A program made the translations under genes and the position numbers. Shown piece by piece: positions 43,546 to 52,300 of a stretch of 64,000 nt of DNA. Location of the stretch: the NCBI RefSeq assembly GCF_003173575.1, contig NZ_QGNY01000001.1:124001-188000 (forward strand). Reading direction: 5' to 3'. The stretch's first letter is position 1. Each line of letters begins with the position of its first letter. The notes below the pieces were generated by a model. It did not search any database. It was not told the DNA's origin and saw only the letters and a list, made by a program, of their open reading frames with translations. The DNA is from Pedobacter paludis (lineage in GTDB: Bacteria > Bacteroidota > Bacteroidia > Sphingobacteriales > Sphingobacteriaceae).

Positions 43546-43579
43546 AAATAGCCTTCATTTGTTAAACTGAAGGCTATTT
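43546..43579 (+). terminator. terminator of the Rieske-DUF3570 operon
   Basis: A perfect 12-bp stem AAATAGCCTTCA / TGAAGGCTATTT with 10-nt loop, followed by a T-rich stretch, nine bases after the DUF3570 stop. Confidence 0.85.
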
Positions 43580-43697
43580 TCATTAAAATGATTTTTAACA
43601 TCGTTATTCTTGACATATCCCTGCCCAAGAGAAAGTTTTCGCTCGCTTAACTAAATTTAACCAACTCAAGATGGAAATTCGAATTCCTTGCAAAAAA

Positions 43698-43725
43698 AAA
43701 GCCCTAAACTTTCGTTTAAGGCTTT
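43698..43725 (-). terminator. leftward terminator beside a tRNA-like remnant
   Basis: On the minus strand a 12-bp stem with one mismatch (43698-43709, 43714-43725) and 4-nt loop is followed by nine T. It ends the LytTR operon or a former tRNA gene: the 3'-end-like sequence GGATCACAG lies just upstream on that strand. Confidence 0.75.
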
Positions 43726-43833
43726 CTGTGATCCTATGGTACAGAATTCAAACCATTTTATGGAAGATTTAAAACTTTTACAGAATCTTACGATCCTTTA
43801 ACTGCTAAAGCAAAAGCGTAGACCGCTAATTAA

Positions 43834-44550
43834 TTAGAGCAATTTCTGGTTAATAATCTTTGATAATTGATCTCTATATCCGGCACTTGCGGGCAATTTT
43901 GCCTTATCGATTAGAACGTGGTTGTCTACAATTTTTTGGATATGGTTAATGTTTACGATATAGGAGTTATGTATGCGTATGAAATTGGCTGGTAGTTGTG
44001 TTTCGAGTTGCTTCATGCGCTTGAATATTAACGATTGCCCCTCCTTGGCCACGATATTTACGTATTCTTTATTGGCTTCAAAGTACAGGATGGAATCGTA
44101 ATTGACCTTTATAACTTGTTTGCCCGACTTAACAAAAATACAGTCGGACAAAATATCATTTTCCTTGAAGTCTATAGGCTGTTTTAGCATAGAAAAGTAG
44201 TCCTGGGCTTTAGAGGCTGCCTGGGCAAATCGCTTGAAGGTAATGGGTTTTAGCAAATAATCCAGGCCGTTAAATTCATATCCCTCTAGCGCATAAGAAG
44301 AATATGCCGTTGTAAAAATGATTGGCTGGTTTTTGGGCAGTACGGTGGCCAGCTCCATCCCGGACATTTGGGGCATTTCAATATCCATAAATATCAGGTC
44401 GGCTTGCTCTGTCTGAAAATATTCTGTTACCTCAAAAGCATCAAAGCATTTCTGCTTTAACCGCAAAAATGGTATCTTGTTAATGTGGTCTTCCAATAGA
44501 TTAACCGCATTGGGCTCATCGTCAACAATAAGACAGGTTATTATATTCAC
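43834..44550 (-). CDS. LytTR-family response regulator
   Basis: A 238-residue protein with a receiver domain (Asp56 in LIFMDIEMPQMSG, Lys in LLKPITF) and a C-terminal LytTR DNA-binding domain (FVKSGKQVIKVNYDSILYFEANKEYVNI ... FIRIHNSYIVN). It overlaps the kinase gene by four bases. The likely targets are the exported-protein genes transcribed the other way from 45.8 kb. No LytTR site was identified. Confidence 0.93.
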   Translation of the reverse strand: MNIITCLIVDDEPNAVNLLEDHINKIPFLRLKQKCFDAFEVTEYFQTEQADLIFMDIEMPQMSGMELATVLPKNQPIIFTTAYSSYALEGYEFNGLDYLLKPITFKRFAQAASKAQDYFSMLKQPIDFKENDILSDCIFVKSGKQVIKVNYDSILYFEANKEYVNIVAKEGQSLIFKRMKQLETQLPANFIRIHNSYIVNINHIQKIVDNHVLIDKAKLPASAGYRDQLSKIINQKLL

Positions 44551-45605
44551 AAGGGTATATTTAAATGAACGCTGAAATAATCATCTTTTTCTGTAATCGT
44601 TAGGTCGAAACTGTTTCCATATAACAGTTGCAGCCTGTTCCGCAGGTTTTGCAGGCCACTACCGGCCTGTTTTTCCAGCTTTGCTGAAACAATACGGTTA
44701 CACACTTCTACAGCTATAGAATCGGCACATCGTTGTATATGTAAAACAAGCAGGTTGTCTGTCCTGCGCTTATCAATGCCATGCTTAAATACATTTTCCA
44801 CAAAAGGCATTATCAGCATAGGGGAAACCTTTACCAGACTTACATCTCCCTTAACCTGAAAGTCCAATTTCAGCGGGTGTCGTATCCGCATTTTTTCCAG
44901 ATCTATATAGTCACTGATAAAATTAATTTCGGTAGCCAGCAGTACTTCTTTTTTTGGCGCCTCATCTACAAAATAGCGCATAATGTTTGACAGTTTTTCC
45001 AATAATGCGGCTGTTTCCGGTGATTCCTTTTGTGCTACATAATAAATATTATTAAGGGTGTTAAACAGAAAATGTGGTTGTACCTGAGCTTTCAGCAGGT
45101 TCAGTTCCATTTCAGTTGTATGTTGCTTTAAAAGCTCTTGCTCTCTGCGCACGGTAAAATAATCAATCGCAAAGCGAAATATAAAGCTGAAAAAAATCCT
45201 TATGATATTGGAAACACCGGTTCCAATGTATAATTGAAGGCGGGAGCTGTCATCAATATCTTTTGGGAAAAAGACAGACTGCATAAATGTCCTGAACTCG
45301 ACTTTCGCTATGGTGATCACAATTAGAAGGAGTGCTACCAGTTGCCAATAAAACAGTTTCTTTCCCGGCTTATAAAACCTGGGGAACAGCCAATAGGCAT
45401 TGCCATAAATAATAAGCACCGTGGAAAGCATATTGGCCACTGTAAATATAGACGACCATAGAATGTCTTCTTCCTGCAAGTAGGAACAAAACATAAGCAG
45501 GGTGATGATCATCCACCCAATCCATTGAAGCTGGTTGAGCGATATTTGCCACTTAAAAAACTTTACCATGATTTCAAATATACCAAGAGTAGTGCTGAAC
45601 ATCAA
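44547..45605 (-). CDS. LytS/YehU-type sensor histidine kinase
   Basis: A 352-residue kinase with four N-terminal helices (start region, MIITLLMFCSYL, STVLIIYGNAYWLF, LLLIVITIAK) and the His_kinase domain QVQPHFLFNTLNNIYY with phospho-His, followed by LPMLIMPFVENVFKHG-like and GSGLQNLRNRL motifs. The ATG at 45605 is the first start; Met at 45569 (MVKFFKW) is the other option and gives a more usual N-terminus. Partner of the LytTR regulator. Confidence 0.92.
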   Translation of the reverse strand: MMFSTTLGIFEIMVKFFKWQISLNQLQWIGWMIITLLMFCSYLQEEDILWSSIFTVANMLSTVLIIYGNAYWLFPRFYKPGKKLFYWQLVALLLIVITIAKVEFRTFMQSVFFPKDIDDSSRLQLYIGTGVSNIIRIFFSFIFRFAIDYFTVRREQELLKQHTTEMELNLLKAQVQPHFLFNTLNNIYYVAQKESPETAALLEKLSNIMRYFVDEAPKKEVLLATEINFISDYIDLEKMRIRHPLKLDFQVKGDVSLVKVSPMLIMPFVENVFKHGIDKRRTDNLLVLHIQRCADSIAVEVCNRIVSAKLEKQAGSGLQNLRNRLQLLYGNSFDLTITEKDDYFSVHLNIPL

Positions 45606-45792
45606 CCAATTTCAATGAATGATGGTGTTTTTTCAATGGATGTGTTTGTTGAAAATAAAAGACGAAGTATTGAAATTATGCTGCCAGGCATAGAATCTGT
45701 TTCCCGGGCCATTTTGAAAAGCAGATTTTTGAGATATACATTTTTCATAACGTGCCCAGCCAAACGGTATGGCGCTTAAATTTTTATCTTTT

Positions 45793-46431
45793 ATGAAACG
45801 ATCGAACATTGTATTTTATGTTGGAATCCTTACTGTGATAATGTTTACTTCCTGTTCAAAGAAAAACAATCCGGATGATATTCAGCCCAAAGGCTATGAA
45901 GGTATATCCCCAAAAATACAGGGACTCATTTCTGCAGAGTTGCTGGATAAGTTTAGCGGTCTTGGTTTAAAAATAAACCGTGGCGGTACACCGCCGAATA
46001 TTGAAGGTATATTTATTGATAATCCTCAAACCCTCCAGGTACCGTTTAATGCTAATGACCCATATCCCGTGGGAAAAGTAGATAAGGATTATAAATTCAA
46101 ATTCTATGACCAGATTGATGATGATGTAAAAATGAGCTATAAGGATGCGGTCAGTGTAGACAAAGGTGATGGCATCGGCTCTCTTATTTCAGGTAGCGGT
46201 AATCTGTTCACGCTATACGGCAAAACTTCCGGTACCGAATCGGGCATTTCTTACACGGCCGTAATCATTGTCTCGGGAGAAATAACGCCGCAGGGAATTA
46301 AAGATTTCCAGTTTGCTGCCATATTGGTTGATAAAACCGGCGACGCAACCAACACGATATTGCAGCCCAAAGGTACAGGCCGTATCTGGAAAGATGGGAA
46401 TGCCCTGGCCTCCGCAACCACCATTTTTTAA
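45793..46431 (+). CDS. hypothetical lipoprotein
   Basis: Taken from ATG 45793 (MKRSNIVFYVGILTVIMFTSC), giving a clean lipoprotein signal with Cys followed by SKKNN. About 212 residues, beta-rich (ISYTAVIIVSGEITPQGIKDFQFAAILVDKTGD), ending IWKDGNALASATTIF. Family not recognised. It is probably surface or periplasmic and the first of three exported proteins divergent from the LytTR pair. Confidence 0.7.
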   Translation: MKRSNIVFYVGILTVIMFTSCSKKNNPDDIQPKGYEGISPKIQGLISAELLDKFSGLGLKINRGGTPPNIEGIFIDNPQTLQVPFNANDPYPVGKVDKDYKFKFYDQIDDDVKMSYKDAVSVDKGDGIGSLISGSGNLFTLYGKTSGTESGISYTAVIIVSGEITPQGIKDFQFAAILVDKTGDATNTILQPKGTGRIWKDGNALASATTIF

Positions 46432-46451
46432 TTTATAAAAACATAAAACAG

Positions 46452-46823
46452 ATGAAAAAATTATTGTTCTTAATTCCAGTGGTATTGTTATTGACAACCT
46501 CGTTTGCAAATGCCTTTGCTTGGGCTGTAAAAGACCCCGTTGTTATTGAGGTAGCCACCAAGCATACATCAGTGGGCGATGCATTGCAAGCCGTGAAAAC
46601 GGCACTGCTGAAGCAAAAATTTATTGCTACCGATGGTGTACAGAAGACAGGATTTACCGCCACCAGGACAACGGGAGCAAAAGCAGATTATTATGTAGCT
46701 GATGTAACGGCCAAAGGTGAAAACGGAAAAATAAAAGTCACTATCTCCTTTGTAAAAGTGGGCACAGGAATGCTCAGACTGCAAAAAGTAGCGGAGGCTG
46801 TTAAAGAGGATGTGGAAAAATGA
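46452..46823 (+). CDS. exported small hypothetical protein
   Basis: A 123-residue protein with a signal peptide (LLFLIPVVLLLTTSFANAFA) and a ~100-residue mature domain that looks alpha/beta (SVGDALQAVKTALLKQKFIATDGVQKTGFTATRTTG in overview). No family recognised; it resembles small periplasmic ligand-binding folds. Twenty bases after the lipoprotein gene, so same operon. Confidence 0.7.
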   Translation: MKKLLFLIPVVLLLTTSFANAFAWAVKDPVVIEVATKHTSVGDALQAVKTALLKQKFIATDGVQKTGFTATRTTGAKADYYVADVTAKGENGKIKVTISFVKVGTGMLRLQKVAEAVKEDVEK

Positions 46824-46893
46824 TGAACGTCAAGATAATAACAAGTGTTGCGGGTTTCTTTCTTAATTCGAAAAGTATTAAAACTTAAAAATT

Positions 46894-47511
46894 ATGGCCA
46901 AGTCGAAAAAAATATTTTTTACTTTTCTAGCAGGTTTGCTTTGGGTAGTTACAGCGAAAGCCCAGTATGTTGAGCCAAACGAGTTTAAATCTCCCGTTGA
47001 GCTGATTTTTCCTAATCAAAAATTTGATTCCAGCGCAGCCAAAGATGCGCTGGCAAAAGGAACAGCGACGCTTACAGGCATACTCGGACAGGATAAACCA
47101 AGCGGTTTAGGCGAAAGTTTTAAAAAAATTTACCTGTTTCCTGCAACACCCTATTTTAAGGAATGGTACGATTTAAAAAAGAAAGGTGCCCAGGTTAAAA
47201 AAGGTAAAATAAAAATTGCCGCAATAGATAGTACGGCGGCACGTTACAGCTACTGGTGCCAAACAAATATAGAAGGAAAATTCACCTTTCCGAATCTGAA
47301 GCCGGGAAAGTATATTATGCTCGTGACCTTAGACCGTGTAGCCTCACGAACTTCTGATAAGTATCAAGGGAGCGCTTATGATAATTATGGGGGGCAGGCA
47401 GACTATTATTCTACACAAACCCACAATACTTTTTACAAGGAAGACTTTATGAAAGAAGTGGAGATACCCGCGAGTGAAAATGTAGTAACCGTAAAATGGA
47501 AAACCAAATAA
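46894..47511 (+). CDS. exported protein with carboxypeptidase-regulatory-like domain
   Basis: A 205-residue protein with signal peptide ending at AKAQ. The C-terminal half has the beta-sandwich phrase GKFTFPNLKPGKYIMLVTLD, typical of carboxypeptidase-regulatory-like (CarboxypepD_reg) folds found in many Bacteroidota envelope proteins. The N-terminal half is not recognised. Third gene of the exported group; function unknown. Confidence 0.72.
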   Translation: MAKSKKIFFTFLAGLLWVVTAKAQYVEPNEFKSPVELIFPNQKFDSSAAKDALAKGTATLTGILGQDKPSGLGESFKKIYLFPATPYFKEWYDLKKKGAQVKKGKIKIAAIDSTAARYSYWCQTNIEGKFTFPNLKPGKYIMLVTLDRVASRTSDKYQGSAYDNYGGQADYYSTQTHNTFYKEDFMKEVEIPASENVVTVKWKTK

Positions 47512-47572
47512 GCCTAATAGTAACCGTAATTGGGTATAGAAAACCATTGACCGGTTTTGATAGATTGTACCT

Positions 47573-48763
47573 ATGAACTGCAGATTAAAAATTTTGCTTA
47601 AACTTTTTTGTGCTTTTATAGTGCTTGCGCACTGCCTTAACTTATCGGCCCAGTATGTAGCTAAACCCGTATTCAATGTGGATAGTATGGTTGAAAAGAA
47701 GATGGCGACTATGGGTATGGTAGGAGTAGGTGCTGCTATAATCGTAAACAAAAAAGTAGTGTGGCAAAAGGGTTATGGATATGCCGACATGCGAAACAAA
47801 ATTCCTTTTACTCCTGAAACAATTATGAATATCGCCTCCATAAGTAAAGTTGTTACTGGTGCCTGTTTAATGAAAGCAGTGGAATTGGGTAAACTAAGCC
47901 TTGATGAAGACATTAATAATTATTTACCATTTAAAATTGTAAACCCATATTTTGCAGGCGAAAAGATCACTTTAAGAATGTTGGCTACTCATACCTCGGG
48001 CCTTGCTGATCGTTATCCTTTTTATACCGATAGTACCTATTTCAACGGCAAAGATTCTCCGGAGGCGTTGGGCGATTTTTTAAAACAGTATTTTGTTCCT
48101 GGCGGAAAATATTATACACGGGAAAATTTTCTCCATTACAAGCCGGGTACCTACCGTGATTATTCCAATATCGGCGCAGGTTTGGCAGGCTATATTTTGG
48201 AATTAAGGACAGGAGAAAAGTTGAATGATTTTAGCAGGCGGTATATTTTCAAACTTCTTAAGATGGAAAATACAGGATGGTTTCTTTCTGAAATAGACAC
48301 CGGCCACCATTCTAAATTATATGCCAAGCAAGGGGAAAGTATAAAGGAGATATCATTGTACGGCGTAACCACATACCCGGATGGAGGTTTACGTACGTCA
48401 GTGTCAGAATTATCAAAGTTCTTTATTGCATTGTTGAATCACGGAGTATATAAAGGAATACGAATTTTAAAAAGAACGTCTGTTGATGAAATGCTTCGCC
48501 TTCAATTCACAGAATCAAACAAACCCGAAAATGTACACCCCGATCAACTTAACTCGGGTGTTTTTTGGGCAACAAAAATGGGCGGCTCCAGAATTGGACA
48601 TAACGGGTCTGATCCCGGCGTAAGAACATTTATGCTTTCAGATTTAGCTAAAGAAATAGGCATTGTATTATTTGTAAACACGTCATTGAGCGAAAAAGAA
48701 GAGCATGTTTATTTTGACATGTATAATGAGCTTTACAAATATGCAAAGACATTGGAAAAGTGA
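47573..48763 (+). CDS. class C beta-lactamase-like serine hydrolase
   Basis: A 396-residue exported protein (signal peptide near residues 5-25). It carries the S89-x-x-K92 motif (SISK), the Tyr motif Y-S-N (RDYSNIGAGLAGYI), and the third motif around HNGSDPG. This family includes esterases, D-aminopeptidases and penicillin-binding-like proteins; resistance activity cannot be assumed. Sixty-one bases after the preceding gene. Confidence 0.88.
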   Translation: MNCRLKILLKLFCAFIVLAHCLNLSAQYVAKPVFNVDSMVEKKMATMGMVGVGAAIIVNKKVVWQKGYGYADMRNKIPFTPETIMNIASISKVVTGACLMKAVELGKLSLDEDINNYLPFKIVNPYFAGEKITLRMLATHTSGLADRYPFYTDSTYFNGKDSPEALGDFLKQYFVPGGKYYTRENFLHYKPGTYRDYSNIGAGLAGYILELRTGEKLNDFSRRYIFKLLKMENTGWFLSEIDTGHHSKLYAKQGESIKEISLYGVTTYPDGGLRTSVSELSKFFIALLNHGVYKGIRILKRTSVDEMLRLQFTESNKPENVHPDQLNSGVFWATKMGGSRIGHNGSDPGVRTFMLSDLAKEIGIVLFVNTSLSEKEEHVYFDMYNELYKYAKTLEK

Positions 48764-48894
48764 AATGATTTACCTTACGAGTTGATATTTTATAAACTAT
48801 ATTGGATACTTTAAGAGCAGGAATTAAAATTGTCAACTATTTCTACATCTATACGTTGACATAGTTATATCAACATATCCTAACTTTGGTATGA

Positions 48895-49126
48895 AGCCCG
48901 CCCTTTTCTAAAACTAAATGGCCAGCTACTTTCACAGTACTCAATTTTCCTGTTGATGATATTGATGCTGCCGTTGATGCCTTAATTGAAAATGGTGTAA
49001 CCTTTGAGCAGTATAACGAGGAATATTTAAAAACTGATGAAAAAGGCATTTCGAGAGGGAACGGTGGACCAAATATCGCCTGGTTTAAAGATCTTGCAGG
49101 TAACATTTTATCAGTTTTGGAAATAG
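48895..49126 (+). pseudogene. VOC (glyoxalase-like) family remnant
   Basis: A frame without start codon carries the C-terminal half of a VOC protein: [29 protein letters not shown], then [21 protein letters not shown]. The N-terminal half is missing and the frame runs on into unrelated sequence and the hairpin (to TAA 49246). The gene is broken at both ends. Confidence 0.75.
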
Positions 49127-49175
49127 GGCAATTTTGGTATTTCAAACTTTTTTTAAATCTGCACCTTAAAACAAA

Positions 49176-49201
49176 AAAGCTTCACATTTCTGTGAAGCTT
49201 T
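49176..49201 (-). terminator. leftward terminator beside a tRNA-like remnant
   Basis: A perfect 11-bp stem AAAGCTTCACA / TGTGAAGCTTT with 4-nt loop; on the minus strand six T follow. It can end the helicase transcript or be the relic of a tRNA terminator. Confidence 0.8.
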
Positions 49202-49202
49202 C

Positions 49203-49225
49203 TGTGATCCCGCTGGGATATGAAC
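49203..49225 (-). other. tRNA 3'-end remnant
   Basis: On the minus strand TTCATATCCCAGCGGGATCACA resembles the T-loop, T-stem and acceptor 3' strand of a bacterial tRNA (canonical ...TTCGAATCCCAGCGGGATCA). The remaining 50 bases of a tRNA are absent, so it is a fragment such as an attachment-site relic. Confidence 0.5.
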
Positions 49226-49383
49226 TTCGTTCATTTTTCAGCGTTTAAAGGCTATCAGGAAAGGTTTTAAAATGTGACTCACCGAATCACTCACCTTTTT
49301 GTCTATATTTTTTAGTTGCAATTGCTATGATATAAATATACGGAAATTTTAATAATTCTCAAATTGTTCTATTGCAAATAACT

Positions 49384-52300
49384 TTAAGCATTGAAAACAA
49401 TTCTTCCATTGTTTTCCTTTGCAATACCTAAGTCAATAGCTTTGTTTATTCCCTGCGCCATGGCATATTCTACATTTGTACCCACTCTGGCATAACCGAA
49501 TAGTTTTCCTGTTTCTCTAATTAAATCTGCTTTGGTCAAGCTAATCTGATGACCTAAAATTTCACTAACTGCATTTGCAACCTCTTCCGCTGGAAGGTCA
49601 TCAGCATCTCTTTTCTCCAAGTCGTTTTTTGGAATGCGATATCGCTTATAATCTTCAGGCTTACTTTCATTTGGCCAAAAGAATTCACGATGTGCATCAT
49701 TAATTGCTGAAAGATGCATTTCATCTAATAAGGTTTGAAAATGATAGCTGATTCTAGTTCCCATTCTAGAGATATTCCAAGCGTTTAATACACGTTTGCA
49801 GAGTAAGTTTTTACTAATTGGCCACTCTGTTTCTAGTACGTCTGAAATTTGCTTTTTAATCTTCTCCCTATTTTGGCCCCAAAAAAACTCATCGCTACTA
49901 TCTGCATTTATGGCTGCTAGGTTAGTCAAGGTGTAGAAATTAGGAGTTTCTCGATCAGCCTCTACCTTATTAATAATTGAAGTTTGTAACACTTCATCGT
50001 TTTTTATCGGCTCATTTTTTGTTAACGCATTTATAGAAACTTCCTTCTCCGGATTCGGGGCAGGTTGTGGTATAATTGCTGCCCTAAGCTCATCATTTTC
50101 TGCGAGCCTAATCGCTTCTAAGATATCATTAGTTACTCTATCTGGTTTTTCCCACCATTCTATAGACCAAACTTTATGAATATTCCATCCTAATTGCTGT
50201 AAAACACTAAGTTGTGTTACCTCTCTGTCTTTTGAGGTATGCGCACGCTGATAATTTTTCCCATCGGTTAATATACCGAGTATATAGGATGAGCTATTTT
50301 TCTTATCTACTATAGCCAAATCAATTTTGTAGGCCGAACAGCCAATCTGACTATGCACCTCATAACCATGTTTAATTAATTCTTGCGCTATTACATGCTC
50401 ATAGCCCATTCCGTCACTATTACCTATTTTACTTCTAACAGGGAGTGCAACTTTACCTTTCTCGGCATAGGCTAAGAAAGCTTTTAGGCCCATTACACCT
50501 TCAGAATTGGTTCTATTTAGATCAATCTGCTCAGATTTAAGCGTGGAGAAAACAATCATTTCGTACCTCGCCCTAGAAACGGCAACGTTAAGTCTTCTCC
50601 AACCTCCTTCTCTATTAATGGGTCCAAAATTATGGCTTACATTGCCATTTTCATCCGGACCATAGCCGATTGAAAACAAAATGATGTCTCGTTCATCACC
50701 TTGTACATTCTCCAAGTTTTTGATAAATATAGGTTCATCAGCTTCCAATGCGATACGCTCAAGGTCTGGTCGCAAACTAAAGACTTCATTAAGTAGATCT
50801 TCTATCAAAGTCTGCTGTACCGAACTAAAGGTTACAATGCCAATACTTTTGGTGGCTAACTCTGCATCAGATAGTCGGCGCACCACTTCATCTATAATGG
50901 CCTTAGCTTCAAACTTGTTTTGCCTAGATTTGCCTTTGTCGTAATGTCCAGCAACCGCTACATGTTGAACTTTACTAATGATATCGTCTGTTGATGGGAA
51001 CGTTAATAACTTGTTTTCATAATATTTGGCATTACTAAAGGCTATTAGACTCTCGTGCTTGCTTCTATAATGCCATAATAGATGTTGCGATGGCATAGAT
51101 AAGGCAAGGCAGTCGTCTAGAATACTCTCTAGGTCTTCTTTGTCTACATTATCCTCATCAAAATTGTTGTTGCTAAAAAAATTTGTCGGAGGCATTTGTT
51201 TAGGATCGCCCACAACGATCACACTGCCTGCACGAGCAATTGCACCTACGGCCTCACATGTCGGCATTTGCGATGCTTCATCAAAAATTACCAGATCAAA
51301 CTTGGCACTTTCTGCATCGAAGTACTGGGCAACTGAAATTGGGCTCATTAACATACATGGCGTTAATCTCGGTAGCAAATCTGGTATAGAATCAAATAGT
51401 TTACGAATAGATAAGGCCCTGCCATTATTTTTAATCGCTCTTTGGAGCATGCCCACTTCTGAACTTTGGGACGCTTCTTTAGTGAAAGACGGAATTTTTG
51501 CAGCCAGACGGGCGTATAATTCTGCTTTGGTCAGTTCTTCGAACTTTTTACTGATTGCCCTAAACCTATTGATTTTGTCTTCAAATAATTGGGAGTTAAA
51601 CGTAGTGAGTAAAGGACTTTGTTCAAAGATGTAATCAGCGGCAGCGCGGTACATGGCTTTGTAGGCTTGCGGTATAATTTCTGCCGTGCTAACACTGCCA
51701 GTTTCAAAAGCACTTGTAACTGGAGATAAACCATTATTGGCCGCTTTTGTTCTTAAAGCCGTCCAGTTATACCAGTCTTTAAGTTGTTCTAAATTTGATC
51801 GCCAAGAGATGGCTTTTTCATTAAGATAGCTTAGCCAATCATTCGGGCCTTTTACCTCGTCGAAATCAATATTTAATAAACCACTCAGTTTATCGGTTGT
51901 GGCTAAAATCTCATCTTTGGTAAGCAATAATGCTTTAAAGGTCTTGCTGTTGCGGTCTAAATAAGCTTTGGTGCCCTCGTCAAATGCTAAAGCTAACTTT
52001 TTGCGCCAAGTAGCTGCGCTGCCTGTTTTAACAATAAGTGATGCTGCTTTGTTAATTTGGATCAAATGCTCGCTTGATGTTGCAATTGCTTTCCAGTCCG
52101 GACTGCCATCTTTCCACATAAAGCCCAATAGTAGAGGTAAAAAGGTGGCCTTGTCAATGTGTTCCTGCTCGGTTTGGAAATCGATAACCTGTTGTAGTGT
52201 CTCTTTAACGCTATCCTTGTCTAATTTTCCGCTTAGGCTTAGTCTTTTTAATGGTTTTAAAAGGCTGTTTTGTTTCATCCAGCGGGGTAGAAACCATTTC

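Noticed and set aside
43721..43755. Complete tRNA at 43.7 kb
   Set aside because: Only the 3' acceptor-like GGATCACAG and a vague T-arm with an 11-base loop are present; no D or anticodon arm.
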